Assembly: GCA_947460275.1 (NCBI GenBank)
Contig: CANHHZ010000127.1
Location: 1-5,849, forward strand
Direction: 5' to 3'
Origin: Sphingobacteriaceae bacterium
GTDB lineage: Bacteria > Bacteroidota > Bacteroidia > Sphingobacteriales > Sphingobacteriaceae
Length of the DNA stretch: 5,849 nucleotides
Below the pieces are notes generated by a model. The model saw only the letters and a list, made by a program, of their open reading frames with translations. It ran no database searches and had not been told where the DNA came from. Positions 1-5,626 of this stretch are shown here, one piece after another. The position numbers and the translations under genes were made by a program. The first letter of the stretch is position 1. Every line of letters begins with the position of its first letter.

Positions 1-487
1 CCAATTGATGCATGCCTGCAAAACCATTTCCTAAGGTCATCCATGGAAAAGCCAAATCCCAAGTTTGGTGTAAATATTCGGTTGCAATGTAAAAACAAAT
101 CAAGCCTAAGTAAGCAATTTTCGTATTTACAATAAGTTTTAAACGATAAAACAGCCAAAAGGCGAAGGTCATTAATAAAGCCCCCAAACCATAAGGAATA
201 AGCGAAACTAGCAATGCGATTAATGTGCCTGTTAGACCTGCATTAAATGTGTTTATAGCGTTAAAAACCCAATATATGCTAGCTGTGTTCCATACTAAAA
301 AAGTTATTCCTGCAGTTAAAAAAACACGTTTGCCTGTTTTGCTTGATTGCTCTTGTGTAATGTTGCTTAATGCCACTAGTAGCGGAACTAAGCCAATGAG
401 CAATAACGGTGCAAAAAATACATTCGGTGGCCATGCCAACCACATTAAAAATGCACTTAACAGCGCTAACAGGTGATTTTTTTTCAT
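1..487 (-). CDS. lnt: Apolipoprotein N-acyltransferase Lnt, N-terminal part (3' end beyond window)
   Basis: Lnt is the inner-membrane enzyme that N-acylates the lipid-modified N-terminal cysteine of lipoproteins, using a phospholipid acyl chain, as the last maturation step. The minus frame from the ATG at 487 stays open for 162 codons to the window edge. It starts MKKNHLLALLSAFLMWLAWP, followed by PNVFFAPLLLIGLVPLLVAL (residues 21-40), which is the usual Lnt opening of membrane helices around a WPP turn. Further family-like segments are FLVWNTASIYWVFN (63-76), a hydrophobic stretch at about 86-116, and FPWMTLGNGF (147-156), matching the conserved WLxxG-type segment. The C-terminal nitrilase-like domain with the Glu-Lys-Cys triad would lie outside the window, so activity cannot be judged. 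It starts 40 nt after the PH-like/SHOCT gene on the same strand and is probably co-transcribed with rsmI. No Shine-Dalgarno is visible; the bases before ATG are A-rich (AAAAATAACA). Confidence 0.9.
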   Translation of the reverse strand, partial: MKKNHLLALLSAFLMWLAWPPNVFFAPLLLIGLVPLLVALSNITQEQSSKTGKRVFLTAGITFLVWNTASIYWVFNAINTFNAGLTGTLIALLVSLIPYGLGALLMTFAFWLFYRLKLIVNTKIAYLGLICFYIATEYLHQTWDLAFPWMTLGNGFAGMHQL

Positions 488-527
488 TGTTATTTTTTCG
501 ACTTATCTATCAAAAAGTATAATTGAT

Positions 528-1148
528 TTACAAACTATCTAAAATAGCCTGCTTTTTAATTTCATATTCGGTTTGGGTAATTAGCTGTTGGTCGTAAAGT
601 GTTTTAAGTTTACGTAACTTAATTGTGCTATCGTCTTCTTGATCTTCGCTTGATTGCGGGGCTGAAGTTATAGCTGTCTCTTCTGTATTGGCTACAGGAA
701 TATTAACTGTTGAAGCGGTTGCTCTATTGGCTTCTAACTGCTGTTGCCTTAATAACTCTTTATACTGTTCTAATTGCTCATTTGCGGCTTGGTGCAATTT
801 TCTGGCTTGTACTTTGGGAACATAATCTGTTACGATATTTTCGCCATGTTGTGGTACGCAAACAAATTTAGCTCCAAAAAACTCTTCTTTAAACGATACT
901 TCTTTGATGTTTTTCCACGAAATATCTTTAAAATTCATGGTTAACCCTAAATTACCAGGCTCGCAATAAAAAATCCGTTTGTTGCTAATGGCAATACTAT
1001 CTGGAAGTAAATTTACTGCAGGTTTTTTTTGTACAGCCAAATAAATAATTTCTTCGCCGTTTGTTAAGAGATCTTTTAGTTTCCCAATTACTTTTTCAAC
1101 GGCTTTAGGGTCTTGTTCGTCTATTAAAAATTTATCTATGTTATTCAT
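528..1148 (-). CDS. PH-like domain protein with C-terminal SHOCT motif, function unknown
   Basis: A 206-aa predicted cytoplasmic protein with no signal peptide or membrane segment. Residues about 1-30 form a charged helical lead. About 31-110 is beta-rich (EEIIYLAVQKKP, DSIAISNKRIFYCEP, FKDISWKNIKEVSFKEEFFG) and resembles the bacterial pleckstrin-homology-like (YokE/bPH) fold. About 111-143 is a Gln/Glu/Lys-rich helix, probably coiled coil. About 144-175 is a low-complexity Ser/Thr/Ala/Glu linker. The last 30 residues (IKLRKLKTLYDQQLITQTEY, then EIKKQAILDSL) are a SHOCT motif, a short helical hairpin usually found at protein C-termini and thought to aid oligomerisation. The domain calls are from pattern, not a profile search. 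Its ATG overlaps the rsmI stop by 8 nt, so translation is probably coupled to rsmI, and lnt follows. No enzyme residues are recognisable. A ligand- or membrane-binding role is only a guess. Confidence 0.8.
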   Translation of the reverse strand: MNNIDKFLIDEQDPKAVEKVIGKLKDLLTNGEEIIYLAVQKKPAVNLLPDSIAISNKRIFYCEPGNLGLTMNFKDISWKNIKEVSFKEEFFGAKFVCVPQHGENIVTDYVPKVQARKLHQAANEQLEQYKELLRQQQLEANRATASTVNIPVANTEETAITSAPQSSEDQEDDSTIKLRKLKTLYDQQLITQTEYEIKKQAILDSL

Positions 1149-1866
1149 TTTCGTCTTTTTTATGGTATTTGTTTTTAGGTTTTACAATTTGTTCGGCTCC
1201 AGCTACACAAATTACGATTTCTCCTTTTAATATATTGTTTTCAAAGTGTGATTTTATTTCTAAAAGCGTTCCTCTAACCGTTTCTTCGAAAATTTTTGTC
1301 AGTTCTCTACTTACCGAGGCCTGTCTATCTTCGCCTAAAAATAAGGCAAATTCCTCTAATGTTTTCAATAATCTATGCGGACTTTCATAAAAAATCATCG
1401 TTCTTTCTTCTGTGGCCAATAATTTTAGGCGTGTTTGTCTACCTTTTTTTACGGGCAAAAATCCCTCAAAAACAAACTGGTCGCTGGGCAGGCCCGAGTT
1501 TACCAACGCAGGGACAAAAGCGGTTGCGCCGGGCAAACAATTTACTTCAAGGCCATTTTTAAGTGCTTCTCTAACCAAAAAAAATCCAGGATCTGAAATG
1601 GCTGGTGTACCTGCATCAGATATTAAAGCCACATTTTTGCCTTGTTCCAAAAATTTGATGATTTCTGAAGTGGCTTTGTGCTCGTTGTGTTGGTGGTGCG
1701 AATAGGCTTTTTTATCGATTCCAAAATGTTTAAGCATTGGTACACTAGTGCGGGTATCTTCGGCCAAAATAACATCAGCCTCTTTTAAAATGCGAATGGC
1801 TCTAAACGTCATGTCTTCTAAATTCCCGATAGGAGTTGGCACGAGATATAATTTACCTTTTGTCAT
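1141..1866 (-). CDS. rsmI: 16S rRNA (cytidine(1402)-2'-O)-methyltransferase RsmI
   Basis: RsmI uses S-adenosylmethionine to 2'-O-methylate C1402 of 16S rRNA in the ribosomal decoding centre. The 241-aa product shows the family signatures in order: LYLVPTPIGNLEDMTFRA (6-23), ILAEDTRTS (33-41), ALISDAGTPAISDPG (80-94, the signature loop of tetrapyrrole-methylase-fold enzymes), LPGATA (111-116), GLPSDQFVFEGFLP (125-138), FYESPHRL (159-166), RELTKIFEE (187-195) and KGEIVICVAG (214-223). Length is a little short of the E. coli enzyme but all core motifs are present. I chose the ATG at 1866 because it sits directly before the conserved GKLYLVPTPIGNL and has an A-rich leader (CTATAAAC), as expected in Bacteroidota. 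An in-frame ATG at 1893 would add nine residues but follows a T run. The gene heads a minus-strand unit with the PH-like/SHOCT gene and lnt, and diverges from serS. Confidence 0.95.
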   Translation of the reverse strand: MTKGKLYLVPTPIGNLEDMTFRAIRILKEADVILAEDTRTSVPMLKHFGIDKKAYSHHQHNEHKATSEIIKFLEQGKNVALISDAGTPAISDPGFFLVREALKNGLEVNCLPGATAFVPALVNSGLPSDQFVFEGFLPVKKGRQTRLKLLATEERTMIFYESPHRLLKTLEEFALFLGEDRQASVSRELTKIFEETVRGTLLEIKSHFENNILKGEIVICVAGAEQIVKPKNKYHKKDENE

Positions 1867-1932
1867 GTTTATAGTTTTAGGTGCTTGTTGCATAAAAACA
1901 GCAACTCATGGCACATTACACGTAACTCTTAT

Positions 1933-1940
1933 TATATTTG
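1933..1940 (+). promoter_or_regulatory. Candidate Bacteroidota -7 promoter element for serS
   Basis: TATATTTG matches the Bacteroidota primary-sigma -7 consensus TAnnTTTG at every fixed base and lies 15 nt before the serS ATG. Transcription would start around 1945-1948, giving a very short leader. I see no convincing -33 TTG element at the expected distance upstream, so this rests on the -7 match and its position alone. Confidence 0.5.
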
Positions 1941-1955
1941 TAAAAAAATAAAATA

Positions 1956-3227
1956 ATGCTGCAAGTTAACTATATCCGCGAAAATAGAGAGAAAGTTTTG
2001 GAACGCTTAAGTGTTCGTCATTTTAAACAACCAGAATTGGTCGATCAAATCATCGCTGTTGATGAAGAAAGACGTCAAACTCAAACTTCATTGGATAACG
2101 TTTCTGCTAGTGCAAATGCTGCTGCAAAGCAAATAGGGGATTTAATGCGCAATGGAAAAAAAGCTGAAGCTGACGTCATAAAAGCAGAAACTGCGGGTTT
2201 CAAAGAGCAGGTTAAGAATTTAACAGAAAAACTTTCTGAGTTAGAAACCAGTCAGCATAATCTAATTGTACAGTTGCCAAACTTGCCTTATCATTTGGTT
2301 AAAAATGGAACTACGCCCGAAGAAAACGAAGTGGTTTTAACGCATGGCGAACCAGCAATGTTACCAACTGATGCCAAGCCACATTGGGAATTGGCGGCGA
2401 AATATGACATTATAGATTTTGAGTTAGGCGTTAAAATTGCAGGTGCTGGCTTTCCGGTTTACAAAGGCAAAGGAGCTCGTTTGCAACGTGCTTTAATTAA
2501 TTTCTTTTTAGACCATGCCGAGGCTGCCGGATACAAGGAAATGCAAGTGCCACACCTAGTCAACGCAGCGTCGGGTTTTGGTACTGGGCAACTGCCAGAT
2601 AAAGAAGGACAAATGTACCACTCAACCGTAGATGATTTATATTTGATACCAACTGCCGAAGTTCCGGTAACCAATTTATACCGCGATGTAATTTTAAAAG
2701 AAGAAGATTTACCAATTAAAAATACCGCTTATACACCATGTTTTCGTCGCGAGGCAGGTTCTTATGGTGCGCATGTGCGTGGACTAAACCGCTTACACCA
2801 ATTTGATAAAGTAGAAGTTGTACAAGTTGCTCATCCCGATCAATCTTACCAAATATTAGAAGAAATGAGCGCTTATGTACAATCTTTACTAAAAGCATTG
2901 GGCTTACACTTTCGTGTTTTGCGTTTATGTGGTGGCGACATGGGCTTTACCTCGGCTATGACCTACGATATGGAGGTGTGGAGTGCCGCACAACAACGCT
3001 GGTTAGAAGTTTCCTCAGTTTCGAACTTTGAAACTTACCAAAGTAACCGATTAAAATTACGGTTTAAAGGAAAAGAAGGCAAAACCCAGTTGGCGCACAC
3101 CCTAAATGGAAGTGCCTTAGCCTTGCCACGTATTGTTGCCTCTATTTTGGAAAATTACCAAACACAAAATGGGATAGAAATACCTGAAGTTTTGAGAAAA
3201 TATACAGGATTTGACAGGATTGATTAA
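1956..3227 (+). CDS. serS: Seryl-tRNA synthetase SerRS
   Basis: SerRS is the cytoplasmic class II synthetase that activates serine with ATP and charges tRNA-Ser (and tRNA-Sec where present). At 423 aa it is full length. Residues about 1-110 form the N-terminal tRNA-binding arm, a long antiparallel coiled coil rich in Lys/Glu/Gln/Ala. The catalytic core follows: motif 1 around 165-202 (GFPVYKGKGARLQRAL onward), the serine-binding TAE loop in IPTAEVPVTNLY (231-242), motif 2 FRREAGSYGAHVRGLNRLHQ (263-282) with FDKVE (283-287), EVSSVSNFETYQSNRL (351-366) and motif 3 NGSALALPRIVASILENYQ (384-402) with its ATP-binding Arg at 392. The usual SSCSN cysteine is a valine here, which I think is common in this phylum. 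The start MLQVNYIREN matches the family N-terminus and is preceded by A-rich sequence with no Shine-Dalgarno. It is monocistronic by layout: divergent from rsmI, convergent with the 103-aa gene. Confidence 0.98.
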   Translation: MLQVNYIRENREKVLERLSVRHFKQPELVDQIIAVDEERRQTQTSLDNVSASANAAAKQIGDLMRNGKKAEADVIKAETAGFKEQVKNLTEKLSELETSQHNLIVQLPNLPYHLVKNGTTPEENEVVLTHGEPAMLPTDAKPHWELAAKYDIIDFELGVKIAGAGFPVYKGKGARLQRALINFFLDHAEAAGYKEMQVPHLVNAASGFGTGQLPDKEGQMYHSTVDDLYLIPTAEVPVTNLYRDVILKEEDLPIKNTAYTPCFRREAGSYGAHVRGLNRLHQFDKVEVVQVAHPDQSYQILEEMSAYVQSLLKALGLHFRVLRLCGGDMGFTSAMTYDMEVWSAAQQRWLEVSSVSNFETYQSNRLKLRFKGKEGKTQLAHTLNGSALALPRIVASILENYQTQNGIEIPEVLRKYTGFDRID

Positions 3228-3249
3228 ACCTGCCTTTAAATAGTAGCAA

Positions 3250-3281
3250 AAAAGGTCTTAAAATTAATTTTAAGACCTTTT
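3250..3281. terminator. Bidirectional rho-independent terminator between serS and the convergent 103-aa gene
   Basis: A perfect 32-nt palindrome: the left arm AAAAGGTCTTAAAATT is the exact reverse complement of the right arm. The core stem GGTCTTAAAA is flanked by an A run on one side and a T run on the other, so each strand yields a hairpin followed by U residues (four on plus, six on minus). It begins 22 nt after the serS stop and lies 25 nt beyond the stop of the minus-strand gene, as expected for one terminator shared by two convergent genes. The stem is AT-rich, so strength is uncertain. Confidence 0.8.
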
Positions 3282-3306
3282 GAGTTTCTATGGGCGGAAG
3301 TAGGGT

Positions 3307-3618
3307 TTATAAGATAAGGATGAGTAGTAAAATGATGATAATGATTGCGCCTACAGAAAGATAAACGCCGCCACTCAAGGCTTTAGCCTCCTGCTTCATT
3401 TCCTTTAGCTCTTTTCTTAAAGCTACTCTTTCGGCTCTGCTCAGATGCGATTTATCCATCTTGCGAATTTCTTCAAGGCGGTTTGTAATTTTCTCTAATT
3501 GGATTTTTTGTGCTGTAGTGAGCTCTGTTTTAGGGGCTTTGTTTTCTGCAGCAGAAACGTTGTTGATGCCTGTTCCTAGCGTAAGTATGACTACAAATGT
3601 GTAAATAAATTTTTTCAT
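3307..3618 (-). CDS. Small exported or membrane-anchored helical protein, function unknown
   Basis: A 103-aa protein I cannot name. Residues 1-23 look like a Sec signal peptide (MKKFIYTFVVILTLGTG, with likely cleavage near NVSAAEN). Residues about 32-80 are highly charged and helical (KIQLEKITNRLEEIRKMDKS; RAERVALRKELKEMKQEAKA), possibly a coiled coil. After the turn LSGG, a hydrophobic segment YLSVGAIIIIILLLILIL (86-103) ends exactly at the C-terminus with no charged residues after it. This suggests an envelope protein with its charged part outside the cytoplasm, held by a C-terminal membrane helix. Small proteins of this plan are, to my recollection, common in Sphingobacteriaceae, and the coiled-coil part may be misannotated by similarity to the SerRS arm. 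It is convergent with serS and lies 153 nt downstream of the SIMPL-domain gene. No clear promoter was found in that gap, so read-through from the upstream gene is possible. Confidence 0.75.
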   Translation of the reverse strand: MKKFIYTFVVILTLGTGINNVSAAENKAPKTELTTAQKIQLEKITNRLEEIRKMDKSHLSRAERVALRKELKEMKQEAKALSGGVYLSVGAIIIIILLLILIL

Positions 3619-3771
3619 AATGAATTATATAAAGATTTCTAACTAATGTTATTTTAACAAAAAATCTACCAACTTTGTATTGTTACGCTTTTATTTCTTT
3701 AAAATGCTTTAAAGCCTGATTTAGGTTTATCTATATAATTTTCTTTCAAAAAATGTATATTAAACTAGGCA

Positions 3772-4473
3772 CTATCTAATTTCGAAAACCGTATTTACTA
3801 CATAGTTGAGTTTAATTTTTTTAAAATCGATTTCTGGCGCCATCGCATCAGCTCCTATACTAACTTCTCGTAGCATAGCACTGGCTTTATACATGGGTTG
3901 GAAATAGTTTTCGTTGTTTATCTCTTGTATGTCTATCACCGAGCCCAATTTATCGCCTAAGGACTCTACCATATATGTTGCTTTTTCTTTGGCTGCTTTT
4001 AAAGCTTTAATTTTTAGTTCTTTTTTTAAAGCTTCTATTTTGCTGTATTCGTAGCTATCTATATTGGTGTAAGCAATCCCCTTAGGGTCAATTGCACCAA
4101 TAATTTCATTCCATTTGTTTAGGTCTTCAACTTTTAGGCGATATTGTTTACTTGCCAAGAAATCAGGGTTCTTTTTTCTTTCAAGTGCATAATTGTAACT
4201 AGCAACATCGTTGACCGTCAAATTTTCTTTACCAATTCCCGTTTTCAAAACCGCATTATAAAGTTGATTTTCTATATCGGAAATGTTTACCTTTTTTTTG
4301 CCGTTATTGTCTTTAAGATATTCCTTTAACGAAATCGACAAGTAAATAATGTCTGGTGTCACTTCAGCTTCTGCCGAACCACTTACTGAAATTTTCTTTC
4401 TAAGATCTGCCTGCTGTGCCATAGCGCTTAAACTAAGTAAGGCTACTATAGCTAAGGATAGTAATTTTTTCAT
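3772..4473 (-). CDS. SIMPL-domain (DUF541) exported protein
   Basis: A 233-aa predicted periplasmic or surface protein. The N-terminus MKKLLSLAIVALLSLSAMAQ is a typical signal peptide with likely cleavage after AMA at residue 19, leaving a Gln-Gln start as is frequent in Bacteroidota. The mature part fits the SIMPL/DUF541 family: ISVSGSAEAEVTPDIIYLSI (28-47) is the characteristic opening strand pair, ALKAAKEKATYMVESLGDKL (157-176) with GSVIDIQE (177-184) is the conserved helix and following strand, and KIKLNYVVNTVFEIR closes the domain. Length is normal for the family. The biochemical function of SIMPL proteins is poorly defined; members such as E. coli YggE have been linked to oxidative stress, and others to envelope assembly. 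It stands between the lspA terminator and the 103-aa gene on the same strand, with a 107-nt gap to the terminator that should hold its promoter, although I found no convincing consensus there. Confidence 0.85.
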   Translation of the reverse strand: MKKLLSLAIVALLSLSAMAQQADLRKKISVSGSAEAEVTPDIIYLSISLKEYLKDNNGKKKVNISDIENQLYNAVLKTGIGKENLTVNDVASYNYALERKKNPDFLASKQYRLKVEDLNKWNEIIGAIDPKGIAYTNIDSYEYSKIEALKKELKIKALKAAKEKATYMVESLGDKLGSVIDIQEINNENYFQPMYKASAMLREVSIGADAMAPEIDFKKIKLNYVVNTVFEIR

Positions 4474-4580
4474 ATTCTTTTGTGTTTTTAACTAAGATGA
4501 AAAAACCATACCAATTCCATAGGTACAAGTTGTTTTTGTTTTAATTTACTTGCACACAGCTTTTTATTTTTTTTTATAAT

Positions 4581-4613
4581 AAAAAAAGCCATCTTGATTG
4601 CTCGAGATGGCTT
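4581..4613 (-). terminator. Rho-independent terminator of the ileS-DksA-like-lspA unit
   Basis: On the minus strand, AAGCCATCT (4613-4605) pairs perfectly with AGATGGCTT (4594-4586). Part of the region between them can extend the stem inward. The hairpin is followed by an uninterrupted run of T residues (4587-4581) and then more AT-rich sequence. It starts 21 nt after the lspA stop. There is no T run on the plus-strand side, so it acts in the minus direction. Confidence 0.88.
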
Positions 4614-4634
4614 AAAAAATGTTCAATTGAGTAT

Positions 4635-5237
4635 TTATTCCTCAACAGTTTCATTGTTGATCGGTACTTCGTCAATTACTTCGTCTTTGAAATATGTTTT
4701 TTGGAAAAATAATATCGAAATCACGCCTATAGAAATTGCGGCATCGGCTAGGTTAAACACGGGCCTAAAAAATTCAAAAGGTTCATTACCCCAAACTGGA
4801 ATCCATGACGGAAAAGTTCCATTTATGAGAGGGAAGTAAAGCATGTCAACAACGCGTCCGTGAAATAAACCTGCATATTTGTAAATGCTGCCATAAAATA
4901 CAGAGTCGATAATATTACCCAAAGCCCCTGCAAAAATTAAAGCTACATTTAGTATTAAACCACGGTGATATTTGTGCTTAATTAAATGATGCAAACCATA
5001 ACCTATGCCAGCAACGGCTACCACCCTAAATAAAGACAAAGCCAGCTTGCCAAATTCGCCGCCAAACTCTAGGCCAAAAGCCATTCCATTATTCTCGGTA
5101 AAATGGATGATGAACCAATTGCCAAAAATTTTAAATTCCTGTCCTAAAAACATATTTGTTTTAATCCAAGTTTTTAAAACTTGATCGGCAATTAATACCA
5201 AAATAATAAGCAAAATGGGTTTAGTGTAACCTTTCAT
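4635..5237 (-). CDS. lspA: Lipoprotein signal peptidase (signal peptidase II) LspA
   Basis: LspA is the inner-membrane aspartyl protease that removes the signal peptide of prolipoproteins after Lgt has lipidated the lipobox cysteine. The 200-aa product has hydrophobic segments at about 7-22, 65-86, 92-110 and 162-178, the expected four-helix layout. Family motifs are ADQVLKTWIK (17-26), TENNGMAFG (47-55), AGALGNIIDS (103-112), GRVVDM (127-132) and FRPVFNLADAAISIG (157-171). By alignment with characterised LspA proteins the catalytic aspartates are D131 and D165. The loop between them is long (33 intervening residues against about 18 in the Pseudomonas enzyme) and the C-terminus is an acidic tail (EVIDEVPINNETVEE). 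I chose the ATG at 5237 because MKGYTKPILL begins the first helix and overlaps the upstream stop as TAATG. An in-frame ATG at 5330 would add 31 unlikely residues inside the upstream gene. A terminator follows. Confidence 0.96.
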   Translation of the reverse strand: MKGYTKPILLIILVLIADQVLKTWIKTNMFLGQEFKIFGNWFIIHFTENNGMAFGLEFGGEFGKLALSLFRVVAVAGIGYGLHHLIKHKYHRGLILNVALIFAGALGNIIDSVFYGSIYKYAGLFHGRVVDMLYFPLINGTFPSWIPVWGNEPFEFFRPVFNLADAAISIGVISILFFQKTYFKDEVIDEVPINNETVEE

Positions 5238-5623
5238 TAACTTTGTTTTAATTTTGCTTCCATGCTTAAGGTAGCATGCGGAACTGCACGTAAACGTTCT
5301 TTTTGAATTAATTTGCCAGTTTCTCTGCAAATCCCGTAGGTTTTATTTTCTATGCGAACCAACGCTGCTTCTAAATTATCAATAAACTTTTTTTGTCGAG
5401 CCGCTAATTGGTTGATTTGTTCCTTTTCTAAAGTTGCCGATCCATCCTCAAGGGTTTTATAAGCGCCAGAAGTATCTTCGGTTCCATTGGCATTTGGGCT
5501 ACTTAACGATGAAGTTAAAGACAAAAATTCTTCTCTCGAACTTTTAAGTTTTGCTACGATTAACTCCTTAAACTCTTGCAATTCATTGTCAGAATAGCGT
5601 GTTTTTTCGATTTTTTCCATCAT
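5237..5623 (-). CDS. TraR/DksA-family regulator-like protein with degenerate zinc finger
   Basis: A 128-aa protein of the DksA/TraR type. DksA relatives bind the RNA polymerase secondary channel and adjust transcription initiation, in many bacteria together with ppGpp. Residues about 10-40 and 62-95 form the two charged helices of the coiled coil (DNELQEFKELIVAKLKSSRE; EKEQINQLAARQKKFIDNLE), joined by a Ser/Asn/Gly-rich loop. The globular end is YGICRETGKLIQKERLRAVP (96-115) followed by HATLSMEAKL (116-125). Aligned to E. coli DksA, only the first zinc cysteine (C99) remains; the others are T102, S120 and A123, so the Cys4 site is probably lost. The DksA tip motif DxxDxA is not obvious. To my knowledge this form next to ileS and lspA is widespread in Bacteroidota. 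Two ATGs are adjacent (5623 and 5620) and the first is 3 nt after the ileS stop. The stop overlaps the lspA start by one base. Confidence 0.9.
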   Translation of the reverse strand: MMEKIEKTRYSDNELQEFKELIVAKLKSSREEFLSLTSSLSSPNANGTEDTSGAYKTLEDGSATLEKEQINQLAARQKKFIDNLEAALVRIENKTYGICRETGKLIQKERLRAVPHATLSMEAKLKQS

Positions 5624-5626
5624 GAT

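Noticed and set aside
225..476. Open plus-strand frame of 83 codons
   Set aside because: It lies wholly antisense to the lnt frame, which has clear family motifs. Its own translation shows no domain, signal peptide or sensible composition.
1867..1893. Nine-residue longer start for rsmI
   Set aside because: The extra residues precede the conserved GKLYLVPTPIGNL and the upstream bases are a T run. The ATG at 1866 has the A-rich leader typical of the phylum. It remains possible.
1169..1951. Several overlapping plus-strand open frames opposite rsmI
   Set aside because: They are shadows of the strongly supported rsmI coding sequence, overlap each other in different frames, and encode no recognisable protein features.
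2459..2898. Minus-strand open frames inside serS
   Set aside because: They are antisense to conserved SerRS catalytic motifs and show no features of real proteins.
3691..3712. AT-rich inverted repeat CTTTAAA/TTTAAAG downstream of the SIMPL gene as a terminator
   Set aside because: The stem is short and AT-only and no T run follows on the minus strand, so termination is not supported.
4474..4560. Promoter for the SIMPL gene (TATGGTTT-like box on minus; CAAGT/ACTTG dyad)
   Set aside because: The box matches only four of six fixed -7 positions, no correctly spaced TTG was found, and the dyad is only 5 bp. A promoter is expected here but I cannot place it.
5238..5330. 31-residue N-terminal extension of lspA from an ATG at 5330
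   Set aside because: It would overlap the DksA-like gene over its conserved C-terminal coding region and adds a polar stretch before the normal first LspA helix. The ATG at 5237 with the TAATG overlap is far more typical.
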